Part shown: positions 13,101 through 25,600 of the stretch, one piece after another
Layout: the number at the start of each line of letters is the position of its first letter
How positions within the stretch are numbered: the stretch's first letter is position 1
Source of the DNA: Hybos culiciformis
Lineage: Eukaryota > Arthropoda > Insecta > Diptera > Hybotidae
Length of the DNA stretch: 64,000 bases
Direction of reading: 5' to 3'
NCBI GenBank assembly: GCA_964007475.1
Contig: OZ023273.1
Location: forward strand, 63,498,108 to 63,562,107
Notes under the pieces: generated by a model
Database searches by the model: none
Seen by the model: the letters and a program-made list of their open reading frames with translations, nothing else
Told to the model about the DNA's origin: nothing
Translations under genes and position numbers: made by a program

Positions 13101-16100
13101 TACAAAAATCAAATTTTTGTATGAAAAATTTATTTTTATTTTTAAAAATATTTTTGTTTTATAAGAAAAAGGAGGACTTTCAATTTGACATGTAAGTATA
13201 AATTAATATTAATAATTTTTCTAATTTTTCAATAAAAAAAATTGCCAAAAACATTACGGAATATGCTAAAAATTCGTAATATTTTTGGCAATACAAAAGA
13301 AGAATGTTTAAAACCCATTTGATAGGGGGGGACCCGTTCAAATTTTTTTTTTTTTTACTGTGACGGCAAAAAAAAGAGTGCAGTCGAAAAAAAAACATTG
13401 AATGAAAAAAAAAATTAAGAAGAGATTCATTCTAATTCAGAACAGTACAAACAAAACCCTGTTGAAATTAATGCTCGGTATATAATAATAAGTCTTTCTA
13501 AGTGAAAATATGAATTTATCACATTTACGCTTAACATTTTATTTTTATTGTTTTAGCTATTTTTCTATTTTTAATATATTTCTGATATTAGTTAAGTTAG
13601 TAATAATTTTGATTAATTTGTGAATTTGAATAAATACTTTATTTTCATTGTTTATATGTTGTTTTATTCATAATTGCTTATTTTGAAGGCTGTTAACTTT
13701 TTTATTATTATTTTTGATACTTAGGTCTGTCGAACTTTCACTATCGAGATAACAAAGCCGCCAATCTTTGCTGATGCTTTAAGTTAAATTAGTTTACCTT
13801 CGCACATTTTAAAAAATATTTAGATTCAAATATTTAAAAATATTTATATTCTTCATATTATAAAATTTCTAATTATTTAAATTTTTTTTTTTCAATGTAA
13901 TAAGTTTTTTTCCTACAGTGTATATTTATTTTGTTCGAACCATTTGACAGATAAAAATTTCTATGTGTAGTCTTTATACATATAGAGAAGTCAGTGATGA
14001 AACCGAATTTGGCATATATTATGATTTTTTGTGTGTTAATTATTACAAAAGTCAAACTAATAGGTATGTTTACAAAACTATTTTCAAGGCAATTGATTTT
14101 CTTATTTCGACACAAACATATTAAATTTTCTATGAGTTATATACTTCAAATATGATTTTAATATAATAATAATGAATTTTCTCTAAAGGAATATTAAACA
14201 TTCATGTATAATATATTTTTAATTCATATTAAACTATGTCTGTTTACAAAACACGTAATCAAAAAGTCTGATAAGGATTAGAGATGTTTTTTTTTTTTTT
14301 GTTAAATCCTTACTATATTATATCTTTATCCTTACTATAGAGAGACAAACAAAACACAAATATAGAAAAAAATATTATACACAATTTAAGTCTATCTAAT
14401 TTTTTTATTTTGAATTCTAGGTTAACAATATAAGTTTTCATAAATTATTCACATCACAATCGGAAGCATGACATTTTTCTGGGGAAAAGTATCGATTTTT
14501 TGCTATTTCTTAAAATTTATACTGAGAGCAGGGAGCTGCATAAATTTTATAAAAATTTAATATTAAATTTTATTCTTTTTTATTCTGTATTTTACACATA
14601 AAATATACACTCATGTATCCATGAAAATTGAAATGTATATAGTTCAGCTTTTAAATTTTTTAAATAATATTTATTTTATTTTGTATAGCGATTAACTTTT
14701 AAATTGTACCATTATTTATTATTCCTGTTTTAAAGTTATTTTGGGTTTAAGCGTAGAAAATTTTTTAAATAAATTGAATTGTAGCAAAAATTAGGTTACT
14801 GATACATAGTTACATAGTTGGTTTATGGTTGATGCTCAGAGTTGCAAGCCGAATCTGTACAAGCTTCACTGTAATTTTTTTTGAATTGCTTGAATTGCAA
14901 TGCATTTGTTTATTTCGGAACTTTTGAGTATCTAATATAGTATACAGGAAAATGGGTTAACATTTCAAACTATATTCATGTTTAGTTAATAAATAGAATA
15001 AATAATAACGTATGTATAGAAACTAAAAATGGTAAACTTTACTTTTTTTCAAATTGGAATCATAGAATATTTAAATTGAAATACACAGAATCCATATTAG
15101 TTAAGTTTTACATCAAAAATAAAAATCGACTGTAGGTTTTCATTAGTGAACTTTGTAATCGATTTTAATTATTTATATGCCAAAATATGTATAGTATCGT
15201 CCATTTTCATCTTGACTAAAGGACGAGGTTCTTCAATTTGGGGTTGAGGAGTTAGAAGCCAAGGGTCTAAATTCTCTTCATATAAAAAATTACAAAGTAT
15301 GTATTTTAAATTTTTTTCAAGGTGTTGATGGATTCTGATGTAAATTAGTGTGTGGGTGTAGATAAATGTCGATTAAAGGAGCTTAAAAAATGGCTAGACT
15401 CTGTTTGTTTCCAAGGATTTGGACTGGGGTCTGGATTTCGATTAAATTGTTCTATTAAATAATATGGCCAAATGTTATTGGTAATGAACGAATAATATGT
15501 TTAACTTCCGATTGTGATTGAATAAAAAGTATCTGAAGTCTAAATATTAAAAATGAACAAATTTTTTTTTATTATGTAAATTTTAAACGAATTATTTATT
15601 TATTTGGGTCGTTTCGAGAGAAAAGCCAAGAAAGAATTAATGAATTTATAAATGTGATAAAACCAATCAGAAATAAATTTTTAAAATATTTTTGAATTTA
15701 AAATTCTATATTTTTATTTGGGTTTATTTAAAAAACCTTGGTAGATTTCTTTATTTTCACATTTTAATGGCTCGTTCATGAACACAACCGAATATGATGG
15801 TGTATCCGTATGTATATTAATTATTTTGTATAAAAACTTATTTTGCAATATAATATTATTTATACATATCGTAATTGTGATAATCTTGAAAATAAGTTGG
15901 GTTCATCTGATAATTGAAGTTAAGTTGGATCCATTTTTCTTTTATTCCTTAAACAAATATATGCATAGTTACACATATAAAAAAAATGTACAAAAGCACT
16001 TCACCTTTTATTGTGGGGTACAAACAAAAATAATGGGGATTACATCGAAAGGAAAACACTATACATATATAGTAATGAAAATGTTTTTACATTTTTATTT

Positions 16101-19100
16101 AAATTCTTGTTTTCAAAATTAAAAATAAATATTTTTTTATGAAAAGAAAATATTTTCTTTTTGAAAATAAGTATTTTTTAAAGATGTACATATGTGCATA
16201 TATAATATAAGAAAGTACATAAACATTTTTTTGTTAGTTAGGAATAAAAATACACTGTATGTAAATTCTGGTGGTTAGAAAGAAACTTCGTTATCTTAAC
16301 CTTATTAATTAACTCTATTTGAGAACCTTATAATTTGAATCTTAATATATTATACTGTGATTGTAAAGCTGGCTTGTTTTATAATGAATGACTGATTTAT
16401 AGATTTTCGTACAATTAAAGAAATTTATTACAAAAATTGTTTAGTTTATTTTAATAATTAACAATCCGATTCATGAACGATGACTAATTCAACTCGACGG
16501 ACTGTTTTGGAGTTGAACGCGACAGACAACCACTTTTAATATAATCAACAACATATATTTTATGTTACTTGTTTTGTCAAGTAATTTTTTTTTTTCATTA
16601 TTTTATTTCATTTCCAGATTTTATGTTATAGAAGAGATTATGTTAAAAAACTTTAAAAACTTTGAAATGTATACCAAGAACACTTTATTTTTTCTGTTAA
16701 CTTAAACTTGGGATTATTTACAGAATTTTCTTTATATATGTTTCAACTGTCTTACATTTCCAAGTATTTAGTTCTTAAAAGTGCAGAGAATTTTCTTTTT
16801 TATTTTATTTATTTTCACGATTTATAAATTTAAAATTTTTGAAATTATGACAAAAAAAAAATTTTAAAACATACTATTTCTTCTTTATAAAACATAATAC
16901 TTATAACATAATGTATGTTTAAAAAAATTTTTGCAATTGCAATTTAAGTGATATTCATTACTTAGCTATTTAAAAAAAAAATGGAACGGTACCTTTATCA
17001 CACATTTTTCAAAATTTCGTTTAAAATAACTTTCGTATTGAAAAGTCCTTGAATCGACAGTATAGCACTTTTGTTCGAAACCCATTAAGGAAAGGTTTCC
17101 TCTAAAACTTGATTTAATTTATTTAAAAAAAATTGTTTTTCATCAATGTCTACGTTACAAATGCAATACACGTCAATCAATGAATATACCATGCCGTAAA
17201 TGCTAAACGTAATTTGTTTTAAATTAGCTTATATCCTACTTAACCATTCATTGTGGATAAGTTAACTTTAATGACAGGATCCATAGGTCTAAATTGAGTA
17301 ATTGTTCTAAAAAACTCTCTTGAGATAAATTAGTTACCAATTTTAACAACGACTGGTATAATATTATTAACATACGTATATGTATGTTTGTAAATACTAT
17401 TAACATATATTTTACGATTAAATGAAAATTATAGAAAAATTAGGTATTTATATTTATAAATACTTATATATGTGTATAAAATTGTTAATATAACAAATTG
17501 TTTTAAATATAAAGTTTAAAGAGCCTAGATAGAAATTTTGGAAAAAATTTTGGCACGTTTCACATAAAAACCATTAGCTGAAAACGTGACCTATAAGAAA
17601 ATAGTCAGTTTAGCTATAAAAAAAAATGTATAAACATTATAATATGTAAATATATTTTATAAAATTTTGCAATAAAATATTTGTATTCATATAATTTTAA
17701 AATTATTTAAAAGTAGGTTTATTTTGTCATCTTTAAAATATTATATTATATATTAACATTATAACTAATTATTACAGAACTTTGAAATAAAAATATATTT
17801 TATTTAATATTTATGTAAAATTGCATCAGATAAATATTTAAAATTAAATACGCTTTTATATCGTAATATATAAGGTTTTAAGGTATATATTATGCGACAA
17901 CATGACGAGACGCCAACTTTTCTACTTAAAAACTCTTGATACGTCCTATAATCAAACCATGAAAGGCCAACATGAACGCATTCCCGCTGCTCCAGTCTGT
18001 CCAAATAATAATTTTATTTTTATTGTATAATTTTTCTTGTGAAATTTAATTACGGCTGTTCAACCTTGAATACTGTATTCAAATGTAATAATGAATGACA
18101 ATTGTTTACAAAGCAGTCGATTTTCATTAATTGCATAATACTATTGACGTATATTTTCAACGGAGCTCATATCTAACAAGAAAAATATGTCTACAATTAT
18201 ATGAATACACCTGCGATTCTATTTTATAAACACAAAAATATGTTAACATTATTATTAATGAAATATTTAATTTAATTTACTCATCATATTATAACAATGA
18301 AAATATATATCTTAAAAATTTCAAACTTTTACGAAAATTATGATTTATTTATTTTTCTTAAAGTAATTTCCATTAGCTGTAATATAAAGTGATAATTTAA
18401 TATGGCATTGATTTTATTAAGTATATTATTATTAAAATGTATATAGTTGAATGAATAAGCAAAAACTTTTCAATTTTCTTGTGGTTTTTCGTATAATTTG
18501 TTTTAGGGAAAAAATAAAACTATTATGTATACTAAAACTATATTATGCGTAGGCTTTGATCAAAATCAAAAAGAACATAAATAATTTTTAGTTGATTCTA
18601 TATGTATAAATTAATAGAATTATGAAAATTTATATTTTCTGTTTCATCTATAATAAATCTTGAATTATTTAAAATAAAACTAATGATTTATTTAAATTAG
18701 TTAAACAAATTTTTTTATATTATTCAGCGTATTTCATGAATTTTTATAATAAATAATTGCAGTAGTTAATTATCTATCATACAGAAACATAATTTTCCCT
18801 TTGTTCATAATACAAATATCATTTTTTATAAACAACAATATTTATTAAAAACTAATGATTTATGACCGAAAGTTGCTGCACTGCACAAAATCAAAAAAAA
18901 AATTAACTAAAAATACGTGATGTAAATTATTCAAGAAAATGAAAATTCAGAAACTTTCAATTCTTTTACGAATTAATATTATAAATTTAAGCCTTGTAAA
19001 ATTATTATAAAATAAATCAAGTATTACATTTTAATCAAATTATTGTTTAGTATATTTAGTATAGATTAGATAGTAATGCATACATTTGCACATTCGTGTA

Positions 19101-19891
19101 TGCAATAAATTTTGAATGTATGTGATTTTCTATTTAAAAGACGTTTCTCCTCATGTATCTAACATTGCAAATGTTTTTGGGCCAATGCAGACTTAACATT
19201 TTACATATAGTCCGCTGTCTAGTAACGATAAGCCTGAAAACAATTACATATTTATTCCCATAGCAAACTTATGAATAATCTATTGCTTGTTGAGGTTGAT
19301 ATCAATTGTAAATTGTCAATTATCAATTGTCAATTATTTAAAACGGGAAAACCGATAAGTAGTGGTTTTCGATATCTACTATCTGTTCGCATATGATAGC
19401 AACATTTGTGATAAATAAATTTCAGAAACTCATATTGTCTCAGCTTTCTAGCTTAAAAGAAGTATGTTTTACATTTGTTTTATTCCAAAAAATTAATACT
19501 AGCATTTTAAACTTTTTTTTTTTGAATACACCTAATTAAAGTTCTCTTTATTTAAGTTCATTTTATATTTATAATTAATCAGATAAGCAAATAAGCTTAA
19601 TATATGTAAATGAAATATGTAATTATTATGGGGTAATAAATAAAATGAATTCCGAGTATTTCAATAGAATATATTAAAATAACTAATACTGTTCGAAGTG
19701 AAATAAAAGTTATTATCGTAAATTCTGATTTTAATATTTTAAACTAATACGTTAGGTACATGAAATTTTTATGATTTCTGGTTATCATTTAAACGAGACA
19801 GGAAATTCATTTTAATGGTCAAGAAGATAAATGACGTAAATTTTTGGCCTAATAACCTAATTATTCATGAATTTAGAGATAAACATACTAA
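10115..19891. other. AT-rich intergenic DNA, no confident gene
   Basis: Mostly low-complexity A/T sequence; frames such as 15778-16122 (+) have AT-driven codons and no domain. Two patches look less random: a coding-like stretch at 15169-15500 on the minus strand (listed separately) and a more GC-rich 130 bp around 17890-18005 whose minus-strand frame I do not recognise. A cluster of AATTGTCAATT-like motifs lies at 19300-19335. Confidence 0.6.
15169..15500 (-). pseudogene. Unidentified coding-like relic on the minus strand
   Basis: Two overlapping minus-strand frames have non-AT-driven composition. One ends at 15169 and runs back to 15372, reading HQHLEKNLKYILCNFLY then EENLDPWLLTPQPQIEEPRP and LVKMKMDDTIHILAYK before TAA. 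The other, ending at 15345, contains IEQFNRNPDPSPNPWKQTES and SHFLSSFNRHLSTPTH. Neither has a good start Met. The overlap with a frame change suggests a frameshifted gene or transposon remnant, or unrecognised exons. I do not recognise the family. Confidence 0.3.
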
Positions 19892-20719
19892 CCATTTTCG
19901 TCAACCAAAGACAACTCGTCACAACCGAGGCACCTAAATTTATTTTATCAAAATGTACATGAACTAAGGACAAAAACTAATTGTTTGTTTGCTTCTTCAT
20001 GTAATTGTGATTACGATGTCCTTATTTTGACGGAAACTTGGCTAAATGGCGACTTTGCTGACTCTGAGATATTTCCTCCTACATATATGTTCTATAGACG
20101 CGATCGTCATCAGGGCACTGATGCAACCACAGTGGGGGGCGGTGTCGCAATAGCGGTGAAATGCTATTTCGATTCTGAAAAGGTTTTGATCCCTGAGAAT
20201 GATCTAGAAATTTTATGTATTAAAGTCAAACTTTGTGATTTTTGTTTGTATATTTTAGATGTTTATTTGCCACCTAAAACAGGTGATGCTAGGAAAGATT
20301 TATATTTAAGCTTGATTAACTCACTTGATTTTTTAAATGAGTTGATTTCTGACTCAGATATGGTTTTGTTTTTGGGAGATTTCAACTTGTCCGCTACTTC
20401 TTGGCTTGTTGATCCTGAATGCGATTGTTTTTTTCCTACTTCTTCATGCTCAGTTGAATCTTTATTAACTGATCATCTATTCTCTCTTAATTTCGAACAA
20501 AATTCCTCAATTAAAAATAGTAATGGTAAGCAATTGGATCTCGTTTTTTCTATTAATTTCTCTTCTATTTCTGTTAATCATTGTGCCGATTCATTGCTTC
20601 CTGAGGAAATACACTATCCTGCTCTTATTATTTGTTTAGATATTGATTTTTCTTCGAATGACTTATTGTCGGAAAACAGTTATTCCTTTAATTTAGTAAA
20701 GCCGATTTCATGGGAATGA
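19892..20719 (+). pseudogene. LINE endonuclease (APE-like) domain
   Basis: The frame opens after a stop at 19889 and reads HLNLFYQNVHELRTK, VLILTETWL, YRRDRHQG, GGGVAIAV, FLGDFNLSATSW, QLDLVFSI and EEIHYPALII. These are the ordered APE-type endonuclease motifs (QN, TE, GDFN, D, and the final H in a YHPAL-type context). The domain would nick target DNA to prime reverse transcription. No good Met occurs at the true N-terminus, consistent with 5' truncation. The frame stops at 20719, just where the linker continues in another frame. Confidence 0.88.
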
Positions 20720-21025
20720 ATAATTCTCTCAGGCTTATAGACTGGAATTTTTTACATACTGTTAACATGGAGCAGGCTACTAAAAGTTTTTACTCAAAAA
20801 TTTTCAAATTATTTCTTGAATTTGTTCCATTTAAATCCAATCGCATTCGTAATTTCTCTCCGCCTTGGTATACTGATGCGTTGAGATCTCTCAGAAACAA
20901 GCGTAATATGTTATGGAAAACATATTGTAATGCCAGAAATGAGTCTACACTGAGTCAGTATTTATGTGTTAAGGAGGATTTTCGAAGGCTACACGCAGAG
21001 AAATGCCTTTTCATTCAATATGATT
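20710..21025 (+). pseudogene. LINE endonuclease-RT linker, shifted frame
   Basis: Reads MNNSLRLIDWNFL, FVPFKSNRI, SPPWYTDALRSLRNKRNMLW and KEDFRRLHAEKCLF. The PPW(Y/F)..L..L...R..LW pattern is typical between endonuclease and RT in this LINE group. It overlaps the end of the endonuclease frame by 10 bases, so a small indel near 20710 split one ORF. Homology stops near 21025 where the palindromic insertion begins. Confidence 0.82.
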
Positions 21026-21351
21026 ATATCAGTCATAGACTCCTAATCATAACGAAAAAATAGCCCTATGATTAAAAATCTTCGCGCAAGATGAATAATC
21101 TTTGCATATAATTACTACGTTATACATCGTGATTATCTTATGATTTACCTGAAATCATAAGTTATGATGCTTAATCATGCTAGTCATAAGTTATGATTAA
21201 TACAAAAACTTTTTTTTTTCACTTTTTATTTTATTTTCGGTGATTAAAATTCAGATTATTTACTTTAATTACTAAAATAATAGTACATAGTTGAAATTTT
21301 CTGTAATGTCGCTAAAAAAAAATAAAAAACCAAAATTTTTTTGCTTTCTTC

Positions 21352-21415
21352 GGGATTCGAACCTGCGTCCTTAACATTACAAATAGCCAACACACCACAC
21401 AGAAAATGTGTATAC
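21352..21415 (-). repeat. tRNA-like module, left arm
   Basis: Read on the minus strand it contains GTGTTGGC, then GGACGCAGGTTCGAATCCCG, a perfect pol III B box (GGTTCGAATCC). It is homologous to the plus-strand module at 21455-21525, but its A-box region (TTTCTGTGTGG) has decayed. Not a functional tRNA. Confidence 0.65.
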
Positions 21416-21454
21416 CAAATTTATATTTTCTATTTTATGTACATTTTAAATTTC

Positions 21455-21525
21455 AATGCCGTAGCTGAGTGGTAGTGTTGGCGGATTGCAATGCTAAAGA
21501 CCCAGGTTCGAATCCGGAAGAAGAC
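21455..21525 (+). repeat. tRNA-like module with A and B boxes, right arm
   Basis: TAGCTGAGTGG matches the pol III A box and GGTTCGAATCC the B box, 43 bases apart start to start, as in a real tRNA gene. The position equivalent to the anticodon reads GCA, but the anticodon and T stems do not pair well and no acceptor stem forms. A tRNA-derived promoter within a repeat, not a tRNA gene. Confidence 0.7.
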
Positions 21526-21914
21526 ATAAGAAATAAAATTGTAAATTTAATAAAAATATAATAAATAAAATTTAATAAATTAAAAAAATATTAAAATAAA
21601 ATAAAAAAAAATTAAATAAATGAAAATTAAATAAAAAAAAATTAAATAAAAAAAATTAGTAAAAAAAAATTAAATTTTATTTTCTTATGTAAAATAGCAG
21701 CCATTACTCGCTTTTAAGACGTAAGAAATGAAATCGATATTATTGGGTTGCAGGATTTATGATTTTGCAGTCATAGTGATTGTTTTTACCCTTAGTCATT
21801 GTTTATGATTAATATTTACGGTTTATGATTAGTTATTAAGAGCTGAGTTCTCTGACTGCTTTACGCATATGTACAATCGTCATAATCATAATATCTGATT
21901 GGATTTCTCTCCGT

Positions 21915-22625
21915 GTATGTAATATTTGTCATTCTAATTTTTTGCTTAAACTCCAAAATGATCTAAAATTAAATCCAAAAGAATTTTGGAATTTTGTTAA
22001 TTTAAAAAGAGGTTCATCTTCATATCCAACAACTCTCCATTACAACGATGTCAGTAGTGACAATAATTTCATTATTGCTAATCTTTTTGCTGATTTTTTA
22101 AAATCTTCTTTCGAGGCATCTCCTTCTTCAAGCCTGCCTAATCTCGACTCTGTCAATACGTATACTTTTCTTTCTAATTTTAATTTCAGTATTTCAAAAC
22201 CTGAAATTTTGAAGCATATTCAAAAACTAAAAAATACTAATACTGTAGGACCGGATGGCATTCCTACTTCATTCTTAATAGGATGTGCGGACAAATTAAT
22301 TGAGCCACTTTATTCTTTATTTAATATGTTCATTTCACTGTGTAGCTTCCCTTCTATTTGGAAAATATCCTACATTATTCCCCTTCATAAAAAATCTAAT
22401 AAAAGAGATATTCAGAATTATAGGCCTATTTCCCGCTTATCTTCTTTACCTAAACTATTCGAGTCAATCATTTCTGAGAACCTCCATTTTTATACCAAGC
22501 CCATCATTTCGGATAGGCAGCACGGTTTTGTACGTGGTAAGTCAACTTCCACCAACCTTTTAGACTTCACATCTTTTTGTAACACTAAATTTCTTTCCGG
22601 TTATTATTCGACTGTATTTTTACAG
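21915..22625 (+). pseudogene. LINE reverse transcriptase, N-terminal part
   Basis: After the insertion the frame resumes with LKLNPKEFWNFVNLKRGSS and continues through NTVGPDGIPTSFL, YIIPLHKKSNKRDIQNYRPI, SLPKLFESII and RQHGFVRGKSTSTNLLDF. These are the fingers and early palm motifs of non-LTR RT. The frame drifts off at about 22620, just before the catalytic A motif, by a one-base indel in GTATTTTTACAG. Confidence 0.9.
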
Positions 22626-23725
22626 ATTTTTCAAAAGCTTTTGATAAACTATGCCACAAAACCCTAATTTATAAATTAGACAAAATGGGTTTTCACTCAG
22701 GTTATGTGGAATGGATAGCTGATTATTTATCCAATCGCTACTATCAAGTTTCATTTAATAATTTCCTGTCTACGCCATTTTTAGTAAATTGTGGTGTCCC
22801 TCAAGGTAGCCATCTGGGTCCTATTTTCTTCATTTTATTTATTAATGATCTTCCGAATATTTTAAATTCGTCAGAAGTTCTTATTTATGCAGATGATGCA
22901 AAAATTTTTAAAGCTATATCTTCCTATTCTGATTGTATTGATTTACAAAATGACATCAACTCATTTTGTAATTGGTGTACGTCAAATAATCTTCTTTTAA
23001 ATGTTAGTAAATGTCACTCTATGTCCTTCTTCAGGAAAAAAAGCAAAATTGATTTTCAATATACTATTCAATCCTCTTCATTGACAAGATTTGCAGAAAC
23101 CACTTATCTTGGAGTTTTGTTGGATGAAAAATTGAACTTTGTTAAACATATCGATTTTGTAGTGAATAAAGCTCTTCGTATTCTTGGTTTTATTAAACGG
23201 CAATCGAGAGAATTCAGTGATCCTTATGTCATGAAGCTTCTTTATTCCTCTTTTGTCCGTCCTATTTTAGAATATTCTTGCCAACTCTGGAATCCATTTT
23301 ATGGTATTCATATCTCTAGACTTGAATCTGTCCAGAAAAATTTTCTTCGTTTTGCTTTGAGGCGCCTTAATTGGCAGGACAACCTTAATTTACCTCCGTA
23401 TTCTGACAGACTTCAACTTGTCAATCTTCCAAGTCTAGAGAGTAGAAGGGTTTATCTGTCGTTCAGTTTTATCCACAAGGTTATCGAGGGCAAGATGACA
23501 AGTAGCTGTTTAATGTCTAACTTATTTTTTAACGTTCCGTCACGTAGCCTTAGAAATTCCGATGTTATTTATATCAAATTTTCAAGAACCAACTATGGTC
23601 AAAATAGCCCACTAAGCTCCATGTTCAAAATTTATAACAGATTCCACTTTCTACTTCAAACACATAGTTTCGATAGTCCTTCTTTTAAAACTCAATTTTA
23701 TATTTTATCAGCTAGTTCAAATTAA
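22617..23725 (+). pseudogene. LINE reverse transcriptase, catalytic and C-terminal part
   Basis: In the new frame the palm motif TDFSKAFDKLCH is followed by the B motif GVPQGSHLGPIFFILFIND and the catalytic C motif YADDAKIF. The thumb and C-terminal region (YLGVLLDEKLNF, PYVMKLLYSSFVRPILEYSC, YSDRLQLVNLPSLESRR) ends at the stop at 23725. The catalytic Asp residues are intact. Together with the earlier part the RT is nearly complete, so this copy was active not very long ago relative to its neighbours. Confidence 0.92.
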
Positions 23726-23905
23726 TTTGTGCAATATATATTATTATAGTATTTACTTATATTTTAATTATTATATAATTTTTGTTTATTATTATTTTTT
23801 TTTTTTTTATATTATTGTATTATTATTGTATATATATATATTTTTTTTAATATTATTATAAGGATATTTTCGCTTGTATTAAGCATTTGTAATAAATAAA
23901 TGGTA

Positions 23906-24859
23906 AAAGTGGTAAACTAAAACTTTTGAGATTCTTATTATAATGTGGTTCAATAAGTATATGACATCTAAATAAGGTCTCGGGTGTATTTGGGTAGTTC
24001 TAATGTTCTTTATATATAAATTAATTGAATAATTATAGTTATTACATTATAAACTTCTTGATTCATTTTTTAATTTGTTAAAGCATATTTTGGTTAAGAG
24101 TCATGTTTGTTATCGTCAAAATTTTAAATTGATTGAGTTTTTTTCTTTACTTTTTCATTTTCATATTGACTGAAATATTTATTCTTAAAATAAATTTTCA
24201 AACTTTAATAAACTTTTTTCTTCCTTCTTGTCCGTACAAAAATTTCGCAATATTTCAATTTGAATAATGATATTATAGAATGTTTTTGTATATTATTATA
24301 TATACATACATTACATTATACATAACAGACATAATAATAATAAAATAATTAAATAAAATCTATATTTTGTTCTAAATAAATGATTTTTTGTTGTCCTTTT
24401 TTGTTGACAATAACAATTACGTTAGAAGTGAATTAATTTTACAATAAATGATGAGGTTTTATTTTTTCTGATCAATTATTTTTTGGCGAAAGCAATGCTT
24501 AGTCATATTTTAATTAAGTCTATAAAAATCCATTCGTAAAAATATATATATTGAAAATACGTCCAACATATATCACATAAATATATACTTCAATTTTTGA
24601 AGTATAAATTTATTTCTTAGTTTTTTTGCTTTTTTGAGGTCTAAAGATTTTGTTGCTTAGCCTTAGGTTATTATAATCTTAATTCATGATTGTGCTAAAT
24701 TTTTTTTATATTTTCTTCAAGTATCCGTAAAATTTCGGATAAAAATAATTAAAAATTGCTGAAAATAAATCTTTTGATAAAAATATGTTTCACATTCAGG
24801 ACAAACATAGCAAGAACCTATTCAGAATTAAAAATTTTTACGTGAAATAATACTTATTT
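23906..24859. other. AT-rich spacer between two LINE remnants
   Basis: Low-complexity A/T sequence with no recognisable gene or element. The right edge abuts the AATA-repeat tail of the minus-strand LINE fragment. Confidence 0.6.
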
Positions 24860-25600
24860 ATTTATTTATTCATTGCTTAACTCAAACAATTTACAAAAAT
24901 TTAAATTTACAAAAACTTACATTTACTTAAATTTATAATATTAACTTAAATTTAATTTTAATTTAACATTTCAACAGTTTATTTTTTATTGTTTCTTTGT
25001 TAAAATTAAAATCTAATACATGGCTATATTTATTACAGTTCATGAGCATCCTATTTACGGGTTCAAATTTCCCGTAGTTTGTTCGATGAAAAGGGATGGT
25101 GAATAAATTTGTAGTTCTTAGACACCTATTATATTTAAAATCAATTCTAGAGGCATTGTAAGGGGACAAGATTTTATTGTTGATAAGATCAAAAATGAAG
25201 GTTATATCAGCGATTTCTCTTCTCTTTTCTAAGGAAGTCAAATTTATAAGTTTAAGTCGATCATTATAAGGAGGGAGCATAAGATTATTCTGCCATGGAA
25301 GATGTCGTAGAGAAAACCTAAGGAAGTTTCTTTGAACAGATCAATTCTTAGAATATGGTCTTTATAATAGGGGGACCAGACTTGAGTTGAATATTCTAGA
25401 TTAGGGCGTACAAGACAAGTGTACAAGGATTTCAGGATGTAAGGATCATCAAATTACTTACTCTATCGTTTAATAAAACCTAACATAGAACTACCTTTGT
25501 TAATGGTTGTGTTGTAATGTTCTCTAAATGTCAATTTTTCGTCAAATGTTATACCTAAGTCCCTAATTCAATTTTTTCTTACAATGTTTTCGTTATTAAA
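24857..25600 (-). mobile_element. 3' fragment of a second non-LTR retrotransposon
   Basis: On the minus strand, RT C-terminal sequence reads DLGITFDEKLTF, GFIKR, YTCLVRPNLEYSTQVWSPYY, RNFLRFSLRHLPWQNNL, LPPYNDRLKLINLTSLEKRR and FHRTNYGKFEPVNRML, then stops at 24963. An AT-rich 3' UTR ends in AATAAATAAATAAATAA near 24857. At least one frame change near 25340 and several stops show decay. It is related to, but clearly distinct from, the LINE at 19.9-23.9 kb and is heavily 5' truncated. Confidence 0.88.

Larger units (their letters stand above)
21030..21905. repeat. Palindromic (foldback) insertion within the LINE
   Basis: About 870 bp interrupts the LINE between CLFIQ and the resuming FLLKLQNDLKLNPKEFWNF. 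Both halves contain homologous blocks in opposite orientation: outer stretches full of TTATGATTA / TAATCATAA motifs and, inside, two tRNA-like modules facing opposite ways. The tips (left GATTATATCAGTCATAG, right complement CAGATATTATGATTATGACG) match only partly and I could not define a clean target duplication. No transposase. It is younger than the LINE copy it splits. Confidence 0.75.
19892..23905 (+). mobile_element. Non-LTR retrotransposon (jockey/CR1-type), inactive
   Basis: A LINE with an apurinic-type endonuclease followed by reverse transcriptase in one original ORF. The 5' end is truncated inside the endonuclease frame: a stop at 19889 precedes the open frame, and no ORF1 or 5' UTR is visible. 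It is broken by a frame change near 20710, by an ~870-bp palindromic insertion (about 21030-21905) and by another frame change near 22620. After the stop at 23725 an AT-rich 3' UTR ends near 23905 in AATAAATAAATGG-type repeats, as in jockey/CR1-group tails. The clade is uncertain; the SHLGP form of the RT motif suggests a CR1-related group. Confidence 0.9.
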